Assembly: GCF_000014005.1 (NCBI RefSeq) | Contig: NC_008009.1 | Coordinates: 3,472,001-3,536,000, forward strand | Length of the DNA: 64,000 bases | Reading direction: 5' to 3' | Source: Candidatus Koribacter versatilis Ellin345 | Lineage (GTDB): Bacteria > Acidobacteriota > Terriglobia > Terriglobales > Acidobacteriaceae | Shown here: in pieces, positions 26,256 to 33,920 of the stretch | Layout of the letters: every line of letters begins with the position of its first letter | How positions within the stretch are numbered: the stretch's first letter is position 1 | The notes under the pieces: model-generated | Databases searched by the model: none | The model's input: only the letters and a program-made list of their open reading frames with translations | Told to the model about the DNA's origin: nothing | Translations under genes and position numbers: made by a program

Positions 26256-27551
26256 TTGATACCTCGCTACACCCGGCCCGAAATGGGCCGCATTTGGAAC
26301 GACGAGAACAAGTTTCGAACCTGGCTCAATGTCGAAATCGCCGCCAGTGAAATCCTCGCCGAAGCCGGAATCGTCCCCGCTGAAGCCGCCAAAGCCATCC
26401 GCGACAAGGGCAACTTCAACGTCGAGCGCATTCTGGCGATCGAAGCCGAGGTCAAACACGACGTCATCGCCTTTACTACCAACGTCGCTGAGTTTGTCGG
26501 TCCCGAATCCCGTTGGTTGCATTACGGCTTGACCTCGAACGACGTTGTCGATACCGCCCAGGCACTTCTCGTAAAACAAGCTTCGGAAATCATCCGCAAA
26601 GATCTCGACGCCCTCTCTGCCGCCCTCAAGCGCCGCGCCTTCGAATTCAAGGACACCCCCACCATTGGCAGAACTCACGGCGTCCACGCCGAACCCACAA
26701 CCTTCGGGCTGAAAGTTGCCAACTGGTACGAGGAAACCCAGCGCAACATCGCCCGTTTTGAACTGGCCGCCGAACAAATGCGCGTCGGCAAGCTCTCCGG
26801 CGCGGTCGGCAATGGCGCCCATCTCGATCCCGAACACGAACAACTTATCTGCGAACGCCTAGGTCTGAACGTTGACCCAATCTCTACCCAGGTCATCCAG
26901 CGCGACCGCCACGCCTTCTACGTCGCCACCCTCGCTACCATCGCATCGACGCTCGATAAGATCGCTACCGAGATCCGGCACCTGCAAAAAACCGAAGTCC
27001 GCGAGGCCGAAGAATTCTTCAGCGAAAAGCAGAAGGGCTCCTCCGCCATGCCTCACAAACGCAATCCCGTTACCTGCGAGCAGATCAGCGGACTTGCCCG
27101 GGTCGTGCGCGCCAATACCCAGGCCGCTTTCGAGAACGTCGCCCTCTGGCACGAGCGCGATATCTCACACTCGTCTGTGGAGCGCGTCATCCTGCCCGAC
27201 TCCACCATCCTGCTCGACTACATGCTCGCTAAGACCACGAACTTAATCGATACCATGTTCGTGTACCCAAAACGCATGCTCCGCAACCTCGAGTCCACCG
27301 GCGGCCTCGTGTTCAGCGGCCAACTTCTATTGGATCTCGTCGAGGCCGGTGTGCTCCGTGAAGACGCCTACCGCATCGTGCAGCGGAACGCCATGAAAGC
27401 ATGGAAAGACGAACTCAACTTCCGCGAGCTCATCTTCAACGATCCTGAAATCACCAGCCGGGTCAAGGGTGAGACCCTGGAACACGCCTTCGACCTGAAA
27501 CGGCCGCTGCGCAACGTCGATAAAATCTTCCGTCGCGTCTTCGGACAATAA
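26256..27551 (+). CDS. purB: Adenylosuccinate lyase
   Basis: Catalyses two steps of purine synthesis: SAICAR to AICAR and adenylosuccinate to AMP. 431 aa, the family length for the Bacillus-type enzyme. The fumarase-superfamily signature SSAMPHKRNP is at about residues 261-270; the TSNDVVDTA and GRTHGVHAEPTTFG segments supply the catalytic residues. Start is TTG 26256 with AAGGAG 6 bases upstream; a longer open frame from 26103 would overlap the divergent marR and is not needed. Confidence 0.96.
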   Translation: MIPRYTRPEMGRIWNDENKFRTWLNVEIAASEILAEAGIVPAEAAKAIRDKGNFNVERILAIEAEVKHDVIAFTTNVAEFVGPESRWLHYGLTSNDVVDTAQALLVKQASEIIRKDLDALSAALKRRAFEFKDTPTIGRTHGVHAEPTTFGLKVANWYEETQRNIARFELAAEQMRVGKLSGAVGNGAHLDPEHEQLICERLGLNVDPISTQVIQRDRHAFYVATLATIASTLDKIATEIRHLQKTEVREAEEFFSEKQKGSSAMPHKRNPVTCEQISGLARVVRANTQAAFENVALWHERDISHSSVERVILPDSTILLDYMLAKTTNLIDTMFVYPKRMLRNLESTGGLVFSGQLLLDLVEAGVLREDAYRIVQRNAMKAWKDELNFRELIFNDPEITSRVKGETLEHAFDLKRPLRNVDKIFRRVFGQ

Positions 27552-27567
27552 TTTTCTGCAAAAGTAT

Positions 27568-27591
27568 GAGCCACAGCCTAGGCTGTGGCTC
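27568..27591 (+). terminator. Terminator after purB
   Basis: An 11-bp perfect stem (27568-27578 and 27581-27591) directly after purB, followed by GTCTCTT. Symmetric, so it can work in both directions. Confidence 0.8.
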
Positions 27592-27775
27592 GTCTCTTAG
27601 TCAATCACTTTCGATACTTATATACTGACGAAAGTGGTATAGCGCACGTTTTAGTTATCGTGCCCGACTATAATCGCATCGCGATATGCGAGGCGCCCCG
27701 CGCCCCGGGGAAACATCGAAAGAGGATGCGTTCAGCATAATTGGGGAACCCCACTTCCGTGCCTCGTGCGACTGA
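27592..27775. other. Non-coding gap with two inverted repeats
   Basis: This gap between purB and doxX (convergent) contains CACTTTCG/CGAAAGTG (27606-27613, 27629-27636) and TCGCAT/ATGCGA (27674-27679, 27686-27691). A TATAAT box is at 27669-27674 on the plus strand. No convincing gene follows on that strand; a 29-codon frame from 27687 is not supported. A small RNA is possible. Confidence 0.35.
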
Positions 27776-28219
27776 TCACGCCGCTTTCGAGCGGACCGGC
27801 GGCATCGCTTGCAGCGTTCGCGTCGTACGCAGGTTGTCCAGTGCAAACGCCCCGCCCCCGCTGATCATGAATGCGACATTTGCGACCAATAGGGTGAGCG
27901 GATACTCGAACCCGCCGCCCTGCGCAAAAAACCCATTGTGCAAATGCACCTGGCCGATCGCGACGAACATCGTGAAGGCTACGGGGATCGCTGCGAGCCG
28001 AGTGTAGAACCCGGTCACCAGCATGAGACCGCCGATGAGTTCGGCTGCTATTGCGAGTGCAGCCGATACTCCCGGCGCCGGAATTCCCATCTTCTGGAAT
28101 GACCCAACCACCCCGGGATAGTGGTACACCAACAACTTCTGCAGTCCATGCGCGACAAACACCACGCCGACCATCACCCGCATCAACCCAAGCCCAACTG
28201 CTGAATTCCCTTTCGACAT
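27776..28219 (-). CDS. DoxX family membrane protein
   Basis: 147 aa with four membrane helices. The DoxX/SURF4-type opening (LGLMRVMVGVVFVAHGLQKL) and the second helix block (AELIGGLMLVTGFYTRLAAI) are typical. Members are linked to redox and antibiotic or thiol stress, but specific function is unknown. It lies downstream of a marR gene and shares with it a palindromic site (28254-28272), which suggests direct control. Confidence 0.9.
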   Translation of the reverse strand: MSKGNSAVGLGLMRVMVGVVFVAHGLQKLLVYHYPGVVGSFQKMGIPAPGVSAALAIAAELIGGLMLVTGFYTRLAAIPVAFTMFVAIGQVHLHNGFFAQGGGFEYPLTLLVANVAFMISGGGAFALDNLRTTRTLQAMPPVRSKAA

Positions 28220-28253
28220 CCCCAGACTCCTTCAACTCTCGTTGTACAGATGT

Positions 28254-28272
28254 TCGTTATCACGAATTTTGT
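28254..28272. promoter_or_regulatory. Probable MarR operator before doxX
   Basis: The palindrome TCGT-TATC-ACGA with flanking ATTTTGT agrees with the site before the marR gene (28767-28785) at 16 of 19 positions. It lies 35 bases before the doxX start. Confidence 0.6.
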
Positions 28273-28283
28273 TGCAAAAAATT

Positions 28284-28751
28284 TTACCCTGCCGAACTCC
28301 GGGCCAGGTCGAGCAATTCGACCAACTCCTGCATCTGGGATTTGTTCAAGTTTTCGACCAGCGCGAATCCCAGATCCTGCACCGGCTTATCCAATTGCTT
28401 AAGGAGTTTGAGGCCGGCTTCCGTAATCGTTGTGTACACCACACGCCGGTCCTTCTGTCCGCGCTCGCGGCCGATGTAGCCCATTTTGTCGAGTCGATCG
28501 AGCAGACGCGTGATATCGGGATCACGTGTCACCATGCGTTCCGCGATTGCGCCGCACGGGAGCCCGTCCTTCCCCGCTCCGCGGAGAATGCGCAACACGT
28601 TATATTGCGTTCCCGAAAGCCCATAGGGCTTGAACAATTCCGCTACTCGGCGCTCAAAAGCATCCGCCGTGCGCTGGATTGTCAACAGGACTTCCTGCTC
28701 CGGTGTGAGCGGCTTGTTTTGCTTGATCTCTGCTTGTATGTTGCCAACCAT
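28284..28751 (-). CDS. MarR family transcriptional regulator (doxX-linked)
   Basis: 155 aa from ATG 28751 (an ATG at 28763 is also possible; neither has a strong ribosome site). MarR winged helix at about 55-110: GAIAERMVTRDPDITRLLDR, then LDKMGYIGRERGQKDRRVVY. The next gene is doxX. Near-identical palindromic sites precede both genes, so autoregulation and control of doxX are likely. Confidence 0.9.
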   Translation of the reverse strand: MVGNIQAEIKQNKPLTPEQEVLLTIQRTADAFERRVAELFKPYGLSGTQYNVLRILRGAGKDGLPCGAIAERMVTRDPDITRLLDRLDKMGYIGRERGQKDRRVVYTTITEAGLKLLKQLDKPVQDLGFALVENLNKSQMQELVELLDLARSSAG

Positions 28752-28766
28752 CAGCAACAACAATAC

Positions 28767-28785
28767 TCGTTGTCACGATTATTGT
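28767..28785. promoter_or_regulatory. Probable MarR operator before marR
   Basis: TCGT-TGTC-ACGA plus ATTATTGT tail, the partner of the doxX site. It is about 15 bases upstream of the marR start, a position that would block RNA polymerase or the ribosome site. Confidence 0.6.
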
Positions 28786-28792
28786 CAATGCC

Positions 28793-29323
28793 CTACTTTG
28801 CCGGTGACCACGTCTCCGTCCGCGAGAGCCTCTCCGCGCCGGAACGCCGCAAGATATGGACCGCCAGCCAGCCCGCGATACCAAGGAGATATGCGATCAC
28901 GAACATCACCAGGATGCCGCCCGGCATCGTGAGCTTTACCGCGTGCAACGCTACGGCGGGATTGTCATGCGGCAACGCCACGCTTAGCGCCTCTGCCTGT
29001 GCGATCGCATAGACCACGGTGACGAAACTCAGGACCATGAACACCAGTGCGGACAACGGAAATTTCGTTGCAGACCTCATAAACAACCTCCCTACAGGAA
29101 ACATTGCCGAGAACTCGGGCCCGAACAATTCGCGGCCGCGTTCGAAACACGCGCCACCGAGCGCACCGCAGCACTCCCTCACCAGGAACCGGATGTAGCG
29201 CCAGTGGCCACGAGCAACAGCAGCGCTTCGCGCTTCTACGAAGACCTCGACCATCTCATCGAAGAACACCTGTTTGTAGGAACTGGGATAGAGCCGCAGG
29301 CACCACCGGTAGAGACGCTCCAT
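28793..29323 (-). CDS. PadR-linked membrane protein with permease-prefix-like N-terminus
   Basis: 176 aa from ATG 29323. The first 60 residues (MERLYRWCLRLYPSSYKQVF ... DEMVEVFVEA) look like the prefix found before acidobacterial MacB/FtsX-type permeases. Two to three membrane helices follow, but no permease core. AAGGAGG lies in the end of padR and the gap is one base, so it is coupled to the regulator. Role unknown; perhaps a remnant or partner of an orphan permease. Confidence 0.7.
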   Translation of the reverse strand: MERLYRWCLRLYPSSYKQVFFDEMVEVFVEARSAAVARGHWRYIRFLVRECCGALGGACFERGRELFGPEFSAMFPVGRLFMRSATKFPLSALVFMVLSFVTVVYAIAQAEALSVALPHDNPAVALHAVKLTMPGGILVMFVIAYLLGIAGWLAVHILRRSGAERLSRTETWSPAK

Positions 29324-29324
29324 C

Positions 29325-29642
29325 TCACGCCTCCTTCGCTGCCACCCGGACACGCGCCAGGCGAGTGATGTGTTTCATCCGTTCCATCTCATGCTGCACC
29401 CGCGTCAGGCCGGATCCGGTCAGACGGTACGCGACCTTCCCGCGCGTGGTGTCCTGCTGCTTCACCCTCTCGATCCAACGATCTTCCAGCAGCCGCCGCA
29501 GCGCGCCGTAAAGCGTTCCTGTGCTTAAGAGCACGCGGCCGGCACTCATCTCCTCCACGTCTTTGAGGATCGAGTATCCGTGACGCGGCTGTTCTGCCAG
29601 GCTCAAGAGGATGAACAGCACTGCTTCGCTTAACGGCTCCAT
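29325..29642 (-). CDS. PadR family transcriptional regulator
   Basis: 105 aa. PadR winged helix: EAVLFILLSLAEQPRHGYSI, then STGTLYGALRRLLEDRWIER and the KVAYRLTGSG wing. It sits one base before a membrane gene in the typical acidobacterial PadR/permease pairing. It likely represses its own pair. Confidence 0.92.
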   Translation of the reverse strand: MEPLSEAVLFILLSLAEQPRHGYSILKDVEEMSAGRVLLSTGTLYGALRRLLEDRWIERVKQQDTTRGKVAYRLTGSGLTRVQHEMERMKHITRLARVRVAAKEA

Positions 29643-29714
29643 ATGTTCTCCAACGACCTGTCGTCAGACGCCATATTGAACCGGTAGGATGCCCCTGTCA
29701 AGTCTCAGCCCAAA

Positions 29715-30134
29715 CTATTTTGGAAGGTTTTCTATAAACGCTCGGATTTTCGCTTCGATGTCATCTCGCACCACGCGAAACACCGGCATGCGATCTTCCT
29801 CTGTCCCCGTTGCCGCCGCCGGATCCGGAAACGACCAATGCAAACGAATCGACGGACCCGGAAAAATCGGACAGTGCTCGTTGGCCTGGTCACATACAGT
29901 AACGATGTATCGAAAATGCTGGCCCAGGAATTCCGCGGCATTCTTCGATCGGTGCTGCGAGATGTCGATGCCTTTCTCTCGCATCGCAGCGATTGCCAGG
30001 GAATTCACTGCAGTCGGGTTTGTCCCGGCGCTGCAGGCATCGAAACGATCCCCAGCCAGATGCCGTAACAACCCCTCCGCCATCTGGCTGCGACACGAGT
30101 TTCCCGTGCAGAGGAACAGAACATTAGGCTTCAC
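29715..30134 (-). CDS. arsC: Arsenate reductase, thioredoxin-coupled type
   Basis: Reduces arsenate to arsenite for export. 139 aa from GTG 30134 (AAAGGAA 5 bases upstream); a longer ATG at 30167 would overlap acr3. The low-molecular-weight phosphatase loop is VLFLCTGNSCRSQMAEG. Further cysteine in VTVCDQANEHC (two Cys, the relay pair) supports the thioredoxin-linked class. Last gene of marR-arsM-acr3-arsC. Confidence 0.93.
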   Translation of the reverse strand: MKPNVLFLCTGNSCRSQMAEGLLRHLAGDRFDACSAGTNPTAVNSLAIAAMREKGIDISQHRSKNAAEFLGQHFRYIVTVCDQANEHCPIFPGPSIRLHWSFPDPAAATGTEEDRMPVFRVVRDDIEAKIRAFIENLPK

Positions 30135-30145
30135 GGAATTTCCTT

Positions 30146-31234
30146 TCAACGTAAGGTGGTTGGGCATACCGGTTCCGTCGCAATCTGCGAAGCGGAGATT
30201 CCGAAGTACCTGCGACGGAAATAGAATGCGACGTTCACGAGCCCGATCATTACCGGCACCTCCACGAGCGGCCCGATCACCGCAGCAAACGCCGCACCCG
30301 AGTTGATCCCAAAAATCGCCACCGCTACCGCGATGGCAAGTTCGAAGTTATTGCTCGCGGCTGTAAACGAGAGCGTCGTGCTCTGGGCATAATCGGCTCC
30401 CACTTTTCTGCCCATGTAGAACGAGACGACAAACATCAGAACGAAGTAAATCAACAGCGGTGCCGCAATCCTGAGCACGTCAAAGGGCAATCGGATGATG
30501 TATTCGCCCTTCAGCGAGAACATCACCACAATTGTGAACAGCAACGCGATGAGCGTCAGTGGGGCGATACGCGGCACAAATTTCGATTGGTACCACTCGA
30601 TGCCCTGCGCCCGCAGCAACACCGTACGCGTGACGAACCCGGAAAGAAACGGAATCCCCAGGTAAATGAACACGCTCTTCGCGATCTGCCCAATCGAAAC
30701 ATCCACGACCGCGCCCTGCAGCCCCAATTTCGCCGGAAGCACCGTCACGAAGATCCATGCGTACACCGAGTAAAAGAACACCTGGAATAGCGAATTGAAC
30801 GCCACCAGACCCGCCGCGTATTGCGTGTCGCCTTCTGCAAGTTCGTTCCACACAATCACCATCGCGATACACCGCGCGAGCCCGATCATGATCAGGCCTG
30901 CCATGTATTCCGGGTACCCACGCAAGAATATGATCGCCAGCACGAACATCAGCACAGGACCAATCACCCAGTTCTGAATCAGTGACAGGCCCAGTACCTT
31001 CTTATTGCGAAACACCTCGTGCAGTTCTTCAAATCGGACCTTTGTGAACGGTGGATACATCATCACGATCAGCCCGATTGCGATCGGAATCGAGGTGGTG
31101 CCCACGCTCATGCGGTTGAGCATCGGCACCACTCCCGGAAACAGCCATCCGATCAGCACGCCCGTAGCCATGGCCCCGAAGATCCACGCGGTTAGGAAGC
31201 GGTCGAGAAACCCCAGCTTGCGTTGCGTACCCAT
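30146..31234 (-). CDS. acr3: Arsenite efflux permease Acr3
   Basis: Proton-coupled As(III) exporter of the ACR3 family. 362 aa with ten membrane helices. The essential cysteine is in [20 protein letters not shown], and [21 protein letters not shown] is the second conserved block. It starts 2 bases after arsM, with arsC 11 bases downstream. Product of arsC is its substrate. Confidence 0.95.
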   Translation of the reverse strand: MGTQRKLGFLDRFLTAWIFGAMATGVLIGWLFPGVVPMLNRMSVGTTSIPIAIGLIVMMYPPFTKVRFEELHEVFRNKKVLGLSLIQNWVIGPVLMFVLAIIFLRGYPEYMAGLIMIGLARCIAMVIVWNELAEGDTQYAAGLVAFNSLFQVFFYSVYAWIFVTVLPAKLGLQGAVVDVSIGQIAKSVFIYLGIPFLSGFVTRTVLLRAQGIEWYQSKFVPRIAPLTLIALLFTIVVMFSLKGEYIIRLPFDVLRIAAPLLIYFVLMFVVSFYMGRKVGADYAQSTTLSFTAASNNFELAIAVAVAIFGINSGAAFAAVIGPLVEVPVMIGLVNVAFYFRRRYFGISASQIATEPVCPTTLR

Positions 31235-31236
31235 CG

Positions 31237-32058
31237 TTATTTCCGACCATGCAACTTGATCGATGCCAGCGCCTCTGAGGCCTGTCTCACCATTTCGTCT
31301 GGATTCTTAACCGAGATTTGCACGGTGGATCCGCAACACGATGACCCACCCGAGCAAACGTCAGCCGGAGACAACACTTCCATCAGCGACTTGCCCGTCG
31401 CGATCCGCGGGATCGACAAATCCGCCAAGCCTGCGGTCAACGCCATGCTGAGATAGTCGTTGATCAGGCTCGCTCCGCTGATGCAGCCCACATACGCACT
31501 GATATCCTTCGCCAGTGCATCCGGCAGCGGCTTCAACAGCACGATGTCGCTCACCGCAAAGTGTCCGCCCGGTTTCAGTACGCGTGCGATCTCGCGAAAC
31601 ACCGCAGGCTTGTCCGACGAGAGATTGATCACGCAGTTGCTGATCACGTAGTCCACCGTACCTGACTCCACCGGCAACGCTTCGATAAACCCCTTGCGGA
31701 ACTCGACGTTGTCCGAGCCACGCTTCTCCGCGTTCTGCCGTGCCAACGCGAGCATGTCATCGGTCATATCTACGCCAATCACTCGTCCGGTTGTGCCCAC
31801 CCGACTGAGAGCAAGGAATGCATCGAACCCGGCGCCCGATCCGAGGTCCAGCACCGTCATGCCCGGCTTGAGTTCGGTCAGAGCCAGCGGATTGCCGCAG
31901 CCCAATCCCAGGTTCGCGTCGCCGGCAAGCGCCAATTCTTCTTCGGTGTAGCCGATTGCCTTGGCCACGTTCTCCACCGGCGCACCGCACGCCGAAGCCT
32001 CGCCCCGCGCTACTGCCGCATAGTGTTCTTCCACCGCCGTCGTTATCTCGTTCTTCAT
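31237..32058 (-). CDS. arsM: Arsenite S-adenosylmethionine methyltransferase
   Basis: Methylates As(III) to volatile or excretable forms. 273 aa from ATG 32058 (GAGGAG upstream; overlaps the marR stop by 4 bases). SAM motif [13 protein letters not shown] at about residues 70-82. As-binding cysteines are visible in [16 protein letters not shown] and the VGCISG segment; a C-terminal CSGGSSCCG adds three more. Clear ArsM by overall pattern. Confidence 0.94.
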   Translation of the reverse strand: MKNEITTAVEEHYAAVARGEASACGAPVENVAKAIGYTEEELALAGDANLGLGCGNPLALTELKPGMTVLDLGSGAGFDAFLALSRVGTTGRVIGVDMTDDMLALARQNAEKRGSDNVEFRKGFIEALPVESGTVDYVISNCVINLSSDKPAVFREIARVLKPGGHFAVSDIVLLKPLPDALAKDISAYVGCISGASLINDYLSMALTAGLADLSIPRIATGKSLMEVLSPADVCSGGSSCCGSTVQISVKNPDEMVRQASEALASIKLHGRK

Positions 32059-32549
32059 TTCTTCTCCTCGATCTGCGTGAGCCGCTCCACGGGTGCATTC
32101 AGTGCGCAGCATCCCGCGGACTCGATTGCATTGTTCAGGATGGTCAGTGCCTTGAGGATTTGCGGCCGCTGTTTCTCAGGAATGGAAGCGATGATCTGGT
32201 TGGTCCGGTCGATCATCAAACCGTCAAGTTGCTTCCGCGTACGCCGGCCTTCCGGAGTGATACGCACCATGGCAGCGCGTCCATCGTCGTGTGCGCCTCG
32301 GACGCGCTCCACCAGCCCACGCGCCTCCAGTTTCTCCAGCACTCGCGTCATTGCACTGGGTGAGATCGCAGACACCGCCGCCAGGTCCGAGATCCGAGTG
32401 CCCTCTCTCGCAACCAGTACGCGCAGGATTGCGCACTGCCGCTGGCTCAAACCTTCACAACAGACTTCGTCGGGCCCGACTTGTCCGAGAATCCGGGCCA
32501 ACCTCTCCAACTCGTCCCACCAGGTCTGTACAGCGGGGTCTTTCGTCAT
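32055..32549 (-). CDS. Cys-rich MarR regulator of the arsenic operon
   Basis: 164 aa from ATG 32549 (ATG 32558 also possible). MarR winged helix: RISDLAAVSAISPSAMTRVL, then EKLEARGLVERVRGAHDDGR. Unlike most MarR proteins it has vicinal cysteines at C30-C31, C39 and a second pair at about 147-148. These are close to the dimer ends and could bind As(III), replacing ArsR. Longer upstream start is rejected because it would cover the palindrome at 32567-32591. First gene of the ars operon. Confidence 0.85.
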   Translation of the reverse strand: MTKDPAVQTWWDELERLARILGQVGPDEVCCEGLSQRQCAILRVLVAREGTRISDLAAVSAISPSAMTRVLEKLEARGLVERVRGAHDDGRAAMVRITPEGRRTRKQLDGLMIDRTNQIIASIPEKQRPQILKALTILNNAIESAGCCALNAPVERLTQIEEKK

Positions 32550-32566
32550 AACTCGCATTCCATCAT

Positions 32567-32591
32567 AATTACTTGCATGATGCAAGCAATT
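32567..32591. promoter_or_regulatory. 25-bp palindromic operator of the arsenic operon
   Basis: Half-site AATTACTTGCAT (32567-32578), central G, then the complement of AATTGCTTGCAT (32580-32591): 11 of 12 positions pair. It lies 18 bases before the regulator's start, as expected for autorepression by a dimeric MarR protein. Confidence 0.75.
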
Positions 32592-32601
32592 ATTCAACGC
32601 A

Positions 32602-32630
32602 AAAAATAACCCGCACTATGGGTGCGGGTT
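32602..32630 (-). terminator. Terminator after the SIS-domain gene
   Basis: 9-bp stem AACCCGCAC (32608-32616) and GTGCGGGTT (32622-32630); on the minus strand it is followed by ATTTTTTG, a good intrinsic terminator. Confidence 0.88.
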
Positions 32631-32690
32631 AAGCGGAGAAACTAGGGTCGTTCTGATCCCAGCGGGCTCGATGGCCCCACCAGGAGTGCC

Positions 32691-33848
32691 CTATTCCTGT
32701 TGGACGGACTTCACGAGGTTTCGTGGGCGATCAACGTCGTAATGATTCCAAACCGCTATGTAATACGCGAGCAGCTGAAGGGGAACAATTTCCAGGATAG
32801 GCGAGAGCAGCTCGTTCGCTGCGGGCACAAATATAACCTCATCACAGAGTTGCGTGACCTCGACGTCCCCTTCCGTCGCGATCACAATCACGCACTCCGA
32901 CCGTGACCGGATCGTCTTAAGGTTCCCGATCGTCTTCTCGTAACGATTAACAGAGTCTTCATCTGTAGTATCCCGGGTCGCCATCACGACCACCGGAAAC
33001 GACGGTTCCAGCAGCGCCGTCGGTCCATGCGCCAGTTCGCCGGTGGGATATCCCTCGGCGTGGATGTACGAAATCTCTTTGAGTTTGAGCGCACCTTCAA
33101 GTGCAACCGGGAAATGCACCGCGCGTCCGAGGAAGAAGAAGGTGTGCGCCATGAAGTAACGGCGCGCCAGCGGCTTCAATCGTGAATCGAAGTCGGGCAG
33201 CGTCTGCCCCATCAGGTTCGCCGTCTTCTCTAACTCCGCAACACTCGCCTTCAGCTTTTCCGACGTAAGCACACCGCGGCACTGCGCGAAGTAGAGCGCC
33301 AAGATGTACAGTCCCGCGAGTGCGGTCGTGAAACTCTTGGTTGCCGGGATCGCAACTTCCCTGCCGGCATAGGTGTAAAACACCGCGTCCGCGTCACGCG
33401 CAACGGTCGAATCCTGCACGTTGGTCAGCGCCAGCGTCTTGGAGCTCTTCAGTTTCGCTTCGCGTTGCGCAGAAACTACATCGGCCGTTTCACCCGACTG
33501 CGTAATCAACAGCACCAGGTTGTCAGGCGAAGTCAGGTTGTTGCGGTTGCCATACTCGCTCGCATATTCCACTTCCACCGAGATGCCGGCGATATCCTCG
33601 AACATCTGCTTGCCGGCGAGTCCCGCGTGTCGACTGGCGCCGCTCGCCGCGATCGTGATGCGCGTGAACTTCGCGATCTCTGCTTCGGACAGTTTGCTCG
33701 AGTCCAGCACAATGCGCGTGCCGTCCGACGAGAGATGACGCCGCAGCGTCTCCCGGATCGCCTCCGGTTGCTCATACGTCTCTTTCAGCATGTAGTGCGG
33801 GAAATTGCCCTTTGGGACCGGCGGGACGGTGCTGATGGCGGAATTCAT
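32691..33848 (-). CDS. GlmS-like isomerase-domain protein (no glutaminase domain)
   Basis: 385 aa from ATG 33848 (TTG 33884 possible). Two SIS domains as in the C-terminal half of glucosamine-6-phosphate synthase: ITQSGETADVVSAQREAK, then AGREVAIPATKSFTTAL, EGALKLKEISYIHAEGYP and a C-terminal DVDRPRNLVKSVQQE that matches GlmS. The N-terminal glutaminase with its Cys1 is missing and not encoded nearby. It may use free ammonia or another amine, or work as a deaminase/isomerase on amino sugars. Own terminator; no sugar genes next to it. Confidence 0.85.
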   Translation of the reverse strand: MNSAISTVPPVPKGNFPHYMLKETYEQPEAIRETLRRHLSSDGTRIVLDSSKLSEAEIAKFTRITIAASGASRHAGLAGKQMFEDIAGISVEVEYASEYGNRNNLTSPDNLVLLITQSGETADVVSAQREAKLKSSKTLALTNVQDSTVARDADAVFYTYAGREVAIPATKSFTTALAGLYILALYFAQCRGVLTSEKLKASVAELEKTANLMGQTLPDFDSRLKPLARRYFMAHTFFFLGRAVHFPVALEGALKLKEISYIHAEGYPTGELAHGPTALLEPSFPVVVMATRDTTDEDSVNRYEKTIGNLKTIRSRSECVIVIATEGDVEVTQLCDEVIFVPAANELLSPILEIVPLQLLAYYIAVWNHYDVDRPRNLVKSVQQE

Positions 33849-33920
33849 TTGGTTTCGAGTAGCTCCGTTTATGCTATATAGCAATCATAGCAGCGTGGAG
33901 CTACTCCGAAACATAAAAAG

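Noticed and set aside
27687-27776. 29-codon plus-strand frame after a TATAAT box
   Set aside because: No ribosome site, no partner -35 element, and Pro/Arg-rich product without conservation evidence.
32550-32597. Longer start for the arsenic MarR regulator
   Set aside because: It would make the 25-bp operator palindrome part of the coding sequence; in-frame ATGs downstream suit the family.
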